A stretch of DNA of 64,000 nucleotides from Pseudomonas sp. CHM02 (GTDB taxonomy: Bacteria; Pseudomonadota; Gammaproteobacteria; Pseudomonadales; Pseudomonadaceae): contig NZ_JFCA01000002.1 of NCBI RefSeq assembly GCF_000612585.1, forward strand, positions 62,001-126,000, in the 5' to 3' direction. Below are positions 1 through 7,422 of the stretch, piece by piece (the first letter of the stretch is position 1; each line of letters opens with the position of its first letter). The notes under the pieces were generated by a model, which searched no databases, was not told the DNA's origin, and was given only the letters and a program-made list of their open reading frames with translations. A program made the position numbers and the translations under genes.

Positions 1-802
1 CAGCCGCGGCGGAAAGCAGGGTTTCGGCGCTGGCAATAAACGCCACCGCAAACGCGGCAATCAACAATTGAGGATCGGCGAGGTTCAACAGGTCGCTGGG
101 GCGCAGCCAATCGATGGCATCGGCGAGGTTTTCCGGGACTTCCACGCGCTTGACCTGCAACGCCAGCACCAGGCTCACAACGGTGGTCAGGCCCACGCCC
201 AGCAGGGCCCCCGGTACAAAACGCAAGCGTTGCGGTCGGCATTTATCCCAGGCGTACATCACCAGCATCGTCGCCACACCGAGCAATCCCGCCTGCCAGC
301 CCAGACCACCGCCCAGGGTCGGAATCGCTTGTGCCAACGCCGCTGGAAAACCCGCCAGGTTGTCCAACCCCGAAGGCTTGGGCGCACCGTCGAGCATTAC
401 GTGAATCTGCGATAGCACAATCAGCACGCCAATCCCCGCCAGCATGCCGTACACCACCGCCGGCGCCGTGACACGGAACCAGCAACCCAGCCGCAGACGC
501 CCGGCAACCAGTTGCAGAAAGCCCGCCAGCAGCAGGATCGGCCCGAGCATCAGCATGCCGTGCTGGCGCACCAGTTCGAATACCAGCACAGCCAAACCGG
601 CAGCCGGACCGCTGACCTGCAACGGCGAACCCGCCAGCCAACCCACCACCAGGCCACCGATGATCCCGGTGATCAGGCCTTTGGCTGGCGGCATGCCGGA
701 GGCGATCGCGATGCCCATGCACAAGGGCAGGGCGACCAGAAACACAACCACGGAAGCGAGCAGCTCCCGTGGCAATACAGCTTTCAATTGAGCAGCACGC
801 AT
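1..802 (-). CDS. SulP family inorganic anion transporter, 3' part outside window
   Basis: This is the N-terminal 267 residues of a SulP/SLC26-type transporter; the frame is open to the left edge, so the rest of the membrane domain and any C-terminal STAS domain are not seen. The start MRAAQLKAVLPRELLASVVV leads into hydrophobic helices, and the SulP-typical stretch LPLCMGIAIASGMPPAKGLI lies at about residues 25-44, followed by a GPAAGLAVLV segment. The family exchanges or co-transports sulfate, bicarbonate or other anions across the inner membrane. The gene lies 85 bp downstream of a beta-carbonic anhydrase on the same strand, which favours bicarbonate as substrate (inference). The start ATG at 802 is followed by a frame without stops. 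The family call is firm, the substrate is not. Confidence 0.85.
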   Translation of the reverse strand, partial: MRAAQLKAVLPRELLASVVVFLVALPLCMGIAIASGMPPAKGLITGIIGGLVVGWLAGSPLQVSGPAAGLAVLVFELVRQHGMLMLGPILLLAGFLQLVAGRLRLGCWFRVTAPAVVYGMLAGIGVLIVLSQIHVMLDGAPKPSGLDNLAGFPAALAQAIPTLGGGLGWQAGLLGVATMLVMYAWDKCRPQRLRFVPGALLGVGLTTVVSLVLALQVKRVEVPENLADAIDWLRPSDLLNLADPQLLIAAFAVAFIASAETLLSAAA

Positions 803-887
803 GATGACTCTCCCGAGGCATTTACCGGGCGCGACAAAGCCTGGCTGCATCCATGGCAGCCACCGCTTTACCCGGCAGGGAAGTGTT

Positions 888-1619
888 TTAGAAGCGCGCT
901 TTAGGCGTCGCGCAAGGGATCGGCCCTTCGCCGCTCAACGGTCGGAACGCCGACTGGTCCGCATCGTAGGCGCGGATTTCGCTGGTCTCGATGTTGTAGA
1001 TCCAACCGTGGATAAACAATTGACCATTGGCCATGCGCGACGCCACGGAAGGGTGGGTGCGCAAATGCTGCAGTTGGGCGATGACGTTTTCTTCGGTCAG
1101 CACCTTCATGCTCTCGCCTTCATTGGCGCAGTCGCAGTTGTCCTCGACCATGGACTTGGCGACCTCGGCGTGTCGCAGCCAGGCCCTTACGGTTGGCATC
1201 TTCTCCAGGCTGGCGGGGTTGAGGACTGCACGCATGGCGCCGCAATCGGAGTGCCCGCAGACGATGATGTGCTGCACGCCCAAGGCAAGTACGGCGTACT
1301 CGATGGCCGTGGAAACACCCCCGTTCATCTGACCGTAAGGCGGTACGACGTTCCCGACGTTACGGGTCACGAACAGGTCGCCAGGCGAGCTTTGGGTGAT
1401 CAGCTCAGGCACGATGCGCGAGTCGGCGCAGGTAATGAACATCGCCCGTGGGCTCTGGGCCGTGGCGAGTTTCTTGAAGAGTTCTTCCTGCTGTGGGAAG
1501 ACGTCGTGATGGAAATGCAAAAAGCCGTCAACGATATGCTTTAGCGCTGCATCGGCGGTTTCCGCCACTGGAGAGGCAGAAGCCGACGCAGCCAACGGCT
1601 GTTTATCCTTGTCACTCAT
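888..1619 (-). CDS. beta-class carbonic anhydrase
   Basis: This gene encodes a cytoplasmic zinc enzyme interconverting CO2 and bicarbonate. The 243-residue protein has the beta-class signature: Cys64-x-Asp66-Ser-Arg68 in CADSR, and His123-x-x-Cys126 in CGHSDCG, giving the Cys/His/Cys zinc ligands and the Asp-Arg dyad. The first 22 residues form an Ala/Ser-rich extension not needed for the fold; I do not read it as a signal peptide because it starts with charged residues and lacks a hydrophobic core. A GAGGATGAATC stretch lies just before the ATG. It is probably co-transcribed with the downstream SulP gene, so the pair may form a bicarbonate supply unit. Confidence 0.95.
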   Translation of the reverse strand: MSDKDKQPLAASASASPVAETADAALKHIVDGFLHFHHDVFPQQEELFKKLATAQSPRAMFITCADSRIVPELITQSSPGDLFVTRNVGNVVPPYGQMNGGVSTAIEYAVLALGVQHIIVCGHSDCGAMRAVLNPASLEKMPTVRAWLRHAEVAKSMVEDNCDCANEGESMKVLTEENVIAQLQHLRTHPSVASRMANGQLFIHGWIYNIETSEIRAYDADQSAFRPLSGEGPIPCATPKARF

Positions 1620-1845
1620 GATTCATCCTCTTGATTAATGCAGGGGAGTTTTCAGGTCAGTTCGACGCCAGGCCAGTGCAATCGTTGTAAATGCCAAAAA
1701 CCGGGCCGTCGACTCATCAGTCACTCGCTGAACAAGGTAACCGTCGAAACTTAACTCAAACTGAATGAACCGCTCTAGGACGCGGGTTTCAGTGATATCA
1801 AAACGCGACTATTCCTACAGGAGCATCGCATTAGGTCTGCTCAGT

Positions 1846-2904
1846 CTACAACAAAGCCATCTGCCTGCCCGGTGGACAAAAAGCTGTGCAATCCAGATTG
1901 AAGCCTTCCCGTCGGTTCAACCCCAGGCGTTTGATCGCCTTGCTGAAACGCTGGGCGAGCAAATCGGCAAACGGCCCTTCGCCACGCATGCGCACGCCGA
2001 AACGGCTGTCATACACCTCGCCGCCACGCACCTGGCGCACCAGGCTCATCACATGGGCCGCACGCTGCGGGTAATGGGCCGCCAGCCACTCCTCGAACAA
2101 CGGCGCCACCTCCAGCGGCAGGCGCAGCATCATGTACGCCGCGCTTTGCGCGCCAGCGGCATGGGCTTCGGTCAACAGGCTTTCCAGCTCACTGTCGTTG
2201 ATCATCGGAATCATCGGCGAGCACAGCACACCCACCGGGATCCCCGCGTCGCGCATCACCCGGATCGCCCGCAACCGCGCCTTGGGCGCCGCTGTGCGTG
2301 GTTCGAGGATGCGCTTGAGTTCGTCGTCCAGGCTGGTGAGGCTGATCATCACGGCCACCAGTCGCTGGCGCGCCAACTCGGTCAGCAGATCCAAGTCACG
2401 CAAAATCAGCGACCCCTTTGTGATGATGGTCACCGGGTGGCGATAGCGCAGCAACACTTCCAGGGTTTGCCGGGTAATCCTGTACTCGCGCTCGATCGGC
2501 TGATAAGGGTCGGTATTGGAGCCCAGGTTGATCGGCGCACACACATAGCCCGGCTTCGACAACTGCTGCTCCAGCACGTCCGCGGCATTGGTCTTGGCGA
2601 TCAATTTGGTTTCGAAATCCAACCCTGGCGACATGTCCCAATACGCGTGACTGGGCCGCGCATAGCAGTAGATGCAGCCATGCTCGCAGCCACGGTAGGG
2701 GTTGATCGAGCGATCGAATGGCAAGTCCGGCGAGTTATTACGCGTGATGATGGTCTTGGCCGTTTCGATGCGCACTTCGGTGCCCTGGGTCGGCGGCACC
2801 TCCTGGAACCAGCCGTCGTCCTCAGCCACGCTGACCGTGGGCGCAAAGCGGTTATGCAGGTTGGTGGCCGTGCCCCGACCTCGGGGCGGCAGCGGAGTAG
2901 ACAT
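1846..2904 (-). CDS. PA0069-family radical SAM protein (SplB-like)
   Basis: The 352-residue protein has the radical SAM cluster motif Cys73-x3-Cys77-x2-Cys80 in RGCEHGCIYC, which binds a [4Fe-4S] cluster and S-adenosylmethionine. The rest matches the family of P. aeruginosa PA0069, annotated elsewhere as a SplB-like photolyase-related radical SAM protein; the substrate is unknown. Its start lies 5 bp from a perfect LexA-type operator (CTGT-N8-ACAG), and PA0069 is reported as a LexA-controlled gene in P. aeruginosa, so a DNA-damage-induced role is likely. The RBS (GAGG) sits within the right arm of the same dyad. The family assignment is firm, the function is inferred. Confidence 0.88.
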   Translation of the reverse strand: MSTPLPPRGRGTATNLHNRFAPTVSVAEDDGWFQEVPPTQGTEVRIETAKTIITRNNSPDLPFDRSINPYRGCEHGCIYCYARPSHAYWDMSPGLDFETKLIAKTNAADVLEQQLSKPGYVCAPINLGSNTDPYQPIEREYRITRQTLEVLLRYRHPVTIITKGSLILRDLDLLTELARQRLVAVMISLTSLDDELKRILEPRTAAPKARLRAIRVMRDAGIPVGVLCSPMIPMINDSELESLLTEAHAAGAQSAAYMMLRLPLEVAPLFEEWLAAHYPQRAAHVMSLVRQVRGGEVYDSRFGVRMRGEGPFADLLAQRFSKAIKRLGLNRREGFNLDCTAFCPPGRQMALL

Positions 2905-2908
2905 GAAA

Positions 2909-2946
2909 GCGCCTCGATACTGTTTTTATATACAGTATCGAGGCGC
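2909..2946. repeat. 38-bp perfect dyad around the LexA box and RBS
   Basis: Two perfectly complementary 15-bp arms (2909-2923 and 2932-2946) flank an 8-nt spacer. The dyad is much longer than the LexA site it contains. Its left arm reads as GAGGCGC on the minus strand, the ribosome-binding site of the radical SAM gene. In RNA starting upstream it would fold into a hairpin hiding the RBS; no U tract follows, so it is not a typical terminator. Confidence 0.8.
2920..2935. promoter_or_regulatory. LexA (SOS) box upstream of the radical SAM gene
   Basis: The sequence CTGTTTTTATATACAG matches the gammaproteobacterial LexA consensus CTGT-N8-ACAG with an AT-only spacer. The flanking bases extend the match to TACTGT/ACAGTA. 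On the minus strand the AT-rich core (TATATAAA) could be the -10 element, so LexA binding would block the promoter directly. Confidence 0.88.
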
Positions 2947-2985
2947 GAGGTTTCTGACCAGTGCCGTTGAGCGGTCAGGGAAGGA

Positions 2986-4284
2986 TCAGTGCTTTTGTGT
3001 CACTTGGCCCAAGTCATCGCCGGAGGTGGTGCGCATATCGTTCTTGCGCAGGTCCGTCACCTCACCGGCTTTCACTGGTGCACCTTTGTTCCCCCAACTG
3101 CCGCGGATGAAACTGACCACATCCGCCACTTCCTGGTCCGACAGACGCCAGGCGAACGCCGGCATGGTGAACGTGGACGGCGCCGTGTGGGTCGCCGGTA
3201 ACGTACCGCCGTTCAACACGATATTGATCAACGATGTGGCATCCGCCGTCTGCAGAACCGGATTGCCCGCCAACGCCGGGAACACGCGTGTATAGCCATG
3301 GCCGTCAGTACGGTGGCAGGCGGCGCAGTTGTCGATGTACACCGAGGCGCCGCGCTGGCTGTCATCGCCTTTCCACAGCGCATCCGCGACCTGCTTGTCG
3401 TACGGGTGCGGCTGGTCCTTGGGGTCCACCGCCGGCAGGCTCTTGAGGTAACGGGCGATCGCCGTCAGGTCATCCTGCGACATGTACTGCATGCTATGGA
3501 CGACAACGTCGCTCATGCCACCAAACACCGCGCTGCGATCGCTGCGACCGGTCTTGAGGAATTGCACCAGTTGCTCCTCGCTCCAACTGCCGAGGCCATC
3601 CTTGTGGTCACCGCGCAGGCTCTTGGCGATCCAGCCTTCCAGTGGCGCGCTGCCGGACAGGAAAGCGTTGCCGTCGGCGGCACTCAGGGCTTTCTCCTGC
3701 ATCGTCAGCGCCCGCGGCGTATGGCACGCGCCGCAGTGGCCGAGGCCTTCCACCAGGTAGGCACCGCGGCTGATCACCGGGTCGGCAGTGGCTTGCGCCG
3801 GGTGCTCCTCGACAGACGGCGCAAACATCCAACGCCACGCCGCCAGCGGCCAACGCATGCTCAAGGGCCAGGGAATATCGCTGTCCTTGTTCTCCTGGGC
3901 GACGGGCTCGACGCCTTTCATGAAGTACGCATACAAGGCCTGCATATCGCCGTCGCTGACACGGGCGTAAGACGGGTAGGGCATCGCCGGGTAAAGGGTA
4001 CTACCGTTCTTGGCGACGCCATGGCGTACGGCCTTGTCGAAGTCTTCGAAGCTGTAGTCGCCCAGGCCGGTCTTGTCCGGGGTGATGTTGGTGGAATAGA
4101 TCACGCCAATCGGCGTCTCCATTGGCAGGCCGCCGGCGAAGGGTTTACCGCCCTTGGCGGTGTGGCAGGCCACGCAGTCACCCGCGCGGGCCAGGTATTC
4201 ACCCTGCTTGACCAGGTCTGTTTCTGCAGCGCTCACCGAGCAACTGCCGAAGAGGGCAAAGGTCGCGATAACAAGTGCTTTCAT
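2986..4284 (-). CDS. Gluconate 2-dehydrogenase, triheme cytochrome c subunit
   Basis: This periplasmic, membrane-attached triheme cytochrome passes electrons from the FAD subunit to ubiquinone. Numbered from the upstream in-frame ATG at 4290, three CxxCH haem sites appear: CVACH (39-43), CGACH (186-190) and CAACH (322-326). The protein starts with a cleavable signal peptide ending near SVSAA. I place the start at 4284 because AAGGAG lies 8 nt before that ATG but only 2 nt before the one at 4290. The gene follows the flavoprotein gene by 12 bp, as the last of three genes encoding the membrane-bound gluconate dehydrogenase. A 2-ketogluconate dehydrogenase subunit is the main alternative, since the two enzymes are closely related. 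Confidence 0.9.
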   Translation of the reverse strand: MKALVIATFALFGSCSVSAAETDLVKQGEYLARAGDCVACHTAKGGKPFAGGLPMETPIGVIYSTNITPDKTGLGDYSFEDFDKAVRHGVAKNGSTLYPAMPYPSYARVSDGDMQALYAYFMKGVEPVAQENKDSDIPWPLSMRWPLAAWRWMFAPSVEEHPAQATADPVISRGAYLVEGLGHCGACHTPRALTMQEKALSAADGNAFLSGSAPLEGWIAKSLRGDHKDGLGSWSEEQLVQFLKTGRSDRSAVFGGMSDVVVHSMQYMSQDDLTAIARYLKSLPAVDPKDQPHPYDKQVADALWKGDDSQRGASVYIDNCAACHRTDGHGYTRVFPALAGNPVLQTADATSLINIVLNGGTLPATHTAPSTFTMPAFAWRLSDQEVADVVSFIRGSWGNKGAPVKAGEVTDLRKNDMRTTSGDDLGQVTQKH

Positions 4285-4296
4285 GGTCATCGCTCC

Positions 4297-6081
4297 TTAT
4301 GCCTGAACCAGTGGGCCGGGGTTTTTCAGGTACTGCTCGCGAATCGCCCGGGCCGACCAATAGGTCAGCGCCGCCACCAGGCCGGTCGGGTTGTAGCCCA
4401 AGCCTTGTGGAAAAGCGGACGCGCCTGGGACAAATACGTTGTGCACGTCCCAGCACTGCAGATAACGGTTCAACGCGCTGGTTTTCGGGTCGGTGCCCAT
4501 GATCGCGCCGCCGTTGAGGTGGGTGGTCTGGTAGGACGCCGTGTTGAAGTGTTCACCGACCTTTTTGCCGAGCACGGCAATCGCCTTGGGGTTCATCGCC
4601 TCGGCGACCTTGCCCATTTTCTCGACCATGAAGCGGTTCATCTTGATGTCGTTTTCCTGCCAGTCGAACGTCATGCGCAGCAGCGGCAGGCCGTAGGCAT
4701 CGCGGTAAACCGGATCCAGATCCAGGTAGTTGCCGCGGTAGGATTGATGCGCGCCATGGGCATCCATCGACACTTGGTGGGTGTAGTAATCGGCGGTGGC
4801 GCGCTTCCACGCGCTGCCCCAGGCCGGGGTGCCCGGTGGGTTCGACGTGCCGGCAATCGGCCGGCTGCCGGCCTGGTTGACCCACATCGGCGAACCGCCC
4901 ACAAAGCCGTGCGGTCCATGATCGAAGTTGTCGGCGTTGAAGTCATCGATGGCCACCCCATTACCGCCCGCACCGATGAAGTTGTTGGTGTGGGTGTCCT
5001 TGTCGAAGAACGCCTTGATGGTCGCCATGTTCTGGTAGGCGAAGTTCCGGCCCACCACGCCCTCATTGGTAATCGGGTCGTAGGGCTTGCCGATGCCCGA
5101 CAGCAGCATCAAGCGCACGTTATGAAACTGGAAGGCGCCAAGAATCACCAGCTCGGCCGGCTGCTCGCATTCGCGGCCCTGGGCGTCGATGTAGGTCACA
5201 CCGGTGGCCTTGCTCTTGGTGCTGTCGAGGTTGACCTTGAGCACATGGGAATTGGGCCGCAGCTCGAAGTTCGGCACCTGACGCAACGCCGGCAGGATAT
5301 TCACGTTCGGCGACGCCTTGGAGTACATGTAGCACACGTAGCCACTGCAAAAACCGCAGAAGTTGCACGGGCCCATCTGCGCGCCGTAGGGGTTGGTGTA
5401 AGGTCCCGAGGTATTGGCCGACGGCAGGTTGTAGGGCTTGTAACCGACGCTGGCGGCGGCTTTCTGGAACAACTGTGCCGACACGGTGTTTTTCTGCGCT
5501 TCCAGGGGAAACGGGTTGGAGCGATCCGGTGCATACGGGTTGCCGCCACGACCTTCGCCTACCAACTGGCCCTTCACGGTCCAGGCCTGGCCGGAAGTAC
5601 CGAAGACTTTTTCCGCGTAGTCGAAAAACGGCTCCAGCTCTTCATAGCTCACACCGAAGTCCTGGATGGTCATGTCCTTGGGAATGAAGTGTTTGCCGTA
5701 GCGTTCTTCATAGTGGCTGCGCATGCGCAGCTCAATCGGGTCGACCCGGAAATGCACGCCCGACCAGTGCAGGCCCGCGCCGCCCACACCGTTGCCTGGC
5801 AGGAATGCACCCAGCTGACGGTTAGGCAAGGCAACGTCATTGACACTGTGGCGAATGGTCACCGTCTCCTTGGAGATGTCCTGAAAGAGTTTCTTACGCA
5901 CGCTGTAGGTCAGTTCGTCGATGACCTGGGGATAGTTGCCGTCCGGGTAAGTGTCCTGCATCGGGCCGCGCTCCAGCGCTACCACGTTGAGGCCCGCTTC
6001 CGTCAGCTCCTTGGCCATGATCGCGCCGGTCCAGCCAAAGCCTACGATCACTGCATCCACTTTCTTCATGATGGTCGCCAT
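4297..6081 (-). CDS. Gluconate 2-dehydrogenase, FAD (GMC oxidoreductase) subunit
   Basis: This is the large catalytic subunit, oxidising D-gluconate to 2-ketogluconate in the periplasm. The 594-residue protein begins MATIMKKVDAVIVGFGWTG, with the FAD dinucleotide-binding GxGxxG at residues 14-19. The C-terminal GMC region contains HLNGGAIMGTD and a FVPGASAFPQGLGYNPTG stretch. It has no signal peptide of its own, which fits co-export with the Tat-targeted small subunit. The start is 2 nt after the small-subunit stop, with GAGAGGG upstream; the frame is open further upstream, but that part overlaps the previous gene and is not coding. Substrate is assigned from the three-gene order. Confidence 0.9.
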   Translation of the reverse strand: MATIMKKVDAVIVGFGWTGAIMAKELTEAGLNVVALERGPMQDTYPDGNYPQVIDELTYSVRKKLFQDISKETVTIRHSVNDVALPNRQLGAFLPGNGVGGAGLHWSGVHFRVDPIELRMRSHYEERYGKHFIPKDMTIQDFGVSYEELEPFFDYAEKVFGTSGQAWTVKGQLVGEGRGGNPYAPDRSNPFPLEAQKNTVSAQLFQKAAASVGYKPYNLPSANTSGPYTNPYGAQMGPCNFCGFCSGYVCYMYSKASPNVNILPALRQVPNFELRPNSHVLKVNLDSTKSKATGVTYIDAQGRECEQPAELVILGAFQFHNVRLMLLSGIGKPYDPITNEGVVGRNFAYQNMATIKAFFDKDTHTNNFIGAGGNGVAIDDFNADNFDHGPHGFVGGSPMWVNQAGSRPIAGTSNPPGTPAWGSAWKRATADYYTHQVSMDAHGAHQSYRGNYLDLDPVYRDAYGLPLLRMTFDWQENDIKMNRFMVEKMGKVAEAMNPKAIAVLGKKVGEHFNTASYQTTHLNGGAIMGTDPKTSALNRYLQCWDVHNVFVPGASAFPQGLGYNPTGLVAALTYWSARAIREQYLKNPGPLVQA

Positions 6082-6083
6082 GT

Positions 6084-6836
6084 TCAGGCCCTCTCGCCGC
6101 GGATTGAAACTGCCGGGAAGGGGTACTGCTCGTTGCGTTCCACCCAATCCATGAAGTCGGCGCGGGCGCCGGGGAAGCCGATCATGGTCCAGCCGACCAT
6201 GCCTTTGTTGCCGCCGTGGATCGGGTCGCAAAAGAACCCTTCCTTGGTGTTTTGCAGCAACAGGTTGAAGAATATTTTCGGCGGCACCGCGTCAAAATGC
6301 GCGGTCACTTCACTGCCTCCGGCTTCAAGGCGGCGCAGCATATCGTCTCGGGTAGCGCTGTCTTGCGCAGCAAAAACCTTACCGTTGAACGCCTTCGACC
6401 AGGCATCCGTCGCAGCAATGCCCAGGCGATAGATGTCCTTGGGCACCAGTTTGCTCTGCCAGCCCATTTCCGGCGGCGCATCGGCGTTGAACGGACCTTG
6501 CATGAACCACAAGGCACCGCTGGCGTAAGGGGTGTTCATCTGGCGATCGATGTATTCCGGCGCCCCCGCTTCCAGGGCGCCCGGGCCTTGGGCATCGGCG
6601 GGGATCAAGCGCTCGACGGCGGCGTTGATAAACGCCCATTCCTCGGCGGTGAAGTACGTGGGCTCGTAGGCCTTTTCGCTCGCCACAGGCTTGGCAGGCG
6701 CCGCCTGGGCCGGTTCGGGCGCAGCCATCAGCATCGAACCGCCAAGGCCGGTGCTGGCAACCGTGACCACCGGGATCAAGGTCAAGGATTTGCGCAGGAA
6801 GTCACGCCGGGGGTTGTCTTGATCTTGATCAGACAT
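6084..6836 (-). CDS. Gluconate 2-dehydrogenase, small (subunit 3) Tat-exported subunit
   Basis: The 250-residue protein belongs to the gluconate 2-dehydrogenase subunit 3 family. A twin-arginine signal is visible at residues 10-16 (RRDFLRK) followed by a hydrophobic segment and an Ala-rich cleavage region around residue 45, so the folded complex with the FAD subunit is exported through Tat. It is the first gene of the operon small subunit-flavoprotein-cytochrome. The roughly 310 bp upstream carry the promoter region and a REPIN-like repeat. Confidence 0.9.
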   Translation of the reverse strand: MSDQDQDNPRRDFLRKSLTLIPVVTVASTGLGGSMLMAAPEPAQAAPAKPVASEKAYEPTYFTAEEWAFINAAVERLIPADAQGPGALEAGAPEYIDRQMNTPYASGALWFMQGPFNADAPPEMGWQSKLVPKDIYRLGIAATDAWSKAFNGKVFAAQDSATRDDMLRRLEAGGSEVTAHFDAVPPKIFFNLLLQNTKEGFFCDPIHGGNKGMVGWTMIGFPGARADFMDWVERNEQYPFPAVSIRGERA

Positions 6837-7030
6837 GGTGGCACCTCATCATGTGGTCACGGGTTTGTCAGCCGCTTCTGGGAGCGGTTTGTCTTTTTTC
6901 AGCGGCGAATTGGATCCAACCGATCCAAGGAGATAGAACGCAGCAGCAATCAATAGTTACAAATGATAGCAGGCTAACCATCGGGAGAATCGATTCAGCT
7001 GCAAAAATCGGCTTTTTGGCAGGCAAAAAA

Positions 7031-7128
7031 GTAGGAGCGCGCATGCTCGCGAAAAACTCCAGGACACTGCGAGCATTCAGGATGCCCGCGTTATCGTTGA
7101 CGCTTTTCGCGAGCAAGCTCGCTCCTAC
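7031..7128. repeat. REPIN-like inverted repeat doublet
   Basis: Two REP-type palindromes in inverted orientation, 7031-7055 (GTAGGAGCGCGCATGCTCGCG) and 7104-7128, are separated by 48 nt. The inner sequence CCCGCGTTATCGTT at 7085-7098 recurs in the doublet at 27693-27790, at a similar distance from its right arm, so both look like full REPINs of one family. It occupies the 310-bp gap between the gluconate dehydrogenase operon and the zinc-ribbon gene; apart from this repeat and the expected promoter region I see nothing else there. Confidence 0.8.
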
Positions 7129-7146
7129 AGGGGTGGTGCCGTTTGT

Positions 7147-7422
7147 TTAGTCTTTTTTCAGCTTTGGGTTAGGGAAGAACTGCACTGCCTGCACTTTGGG
7201 ATCGGCAGGCGGTTTTAATGCCGAGGTATTCACCCGGGTGCCCAACTCCTTGGGTACCGACAGACCCTGGTCATTCAGGGTGTCGGTATAACCGCAGGCC
7301 ACGCACTCGCGATGCGGCACGTTGTCTTCGGTCCACATTTTCAGTTTGTCCGGCTCACTGCACGCCGGGCAGACCGCCCCGGCGATGAATTGCTTTTTGG
7401 TCATCACAGGCCCTTCACTCAT
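7147..7422 (-). CDS. YheV family zinc-ribbon protein
   Basis: This small protein of 91 residues has two CxxC pairs (Cys18/Cys21 and Cys40/Cys43), the zinc-ribbon pattern of the YheV/DUF2387 family. The molecular role is unknown. The start ATG overlaps the stop of prlC (ATGA), so the two are translationally coupled; this prlC neighbourhood is common in gammaproteobacteria. An alternative internal start (Met7, MTKKQF) is equally plausible and would leave the zinc sites intact. Confidence 0.85.
   Translation of the reverse strand: MSEGPVMTKKQFIAGAVCPACSEPDKLKMWTEDNVPHRECVACGYTDTLNDQGLSVPKELGTRVNTSALKPPADPKVQAVQFFPNPKLKKD

Noticed and set aside
3298..6432. Open frame of 1044 codons on the plus strand opposite the gluconate dehydrogenase genes
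   Set aside because: It is antisense to three well-identified genes, has no recognisable domain, and its openness follows from GC-rich codon usage on the other strand.
6837..7146. Small open frame (82 codons, minus strand) in the gap upstream of the gluconate dehydrogenase operon
   Set aside because: It overlaps the REPIN and the likely promoter region, and lacks a ribosome site and any family match.
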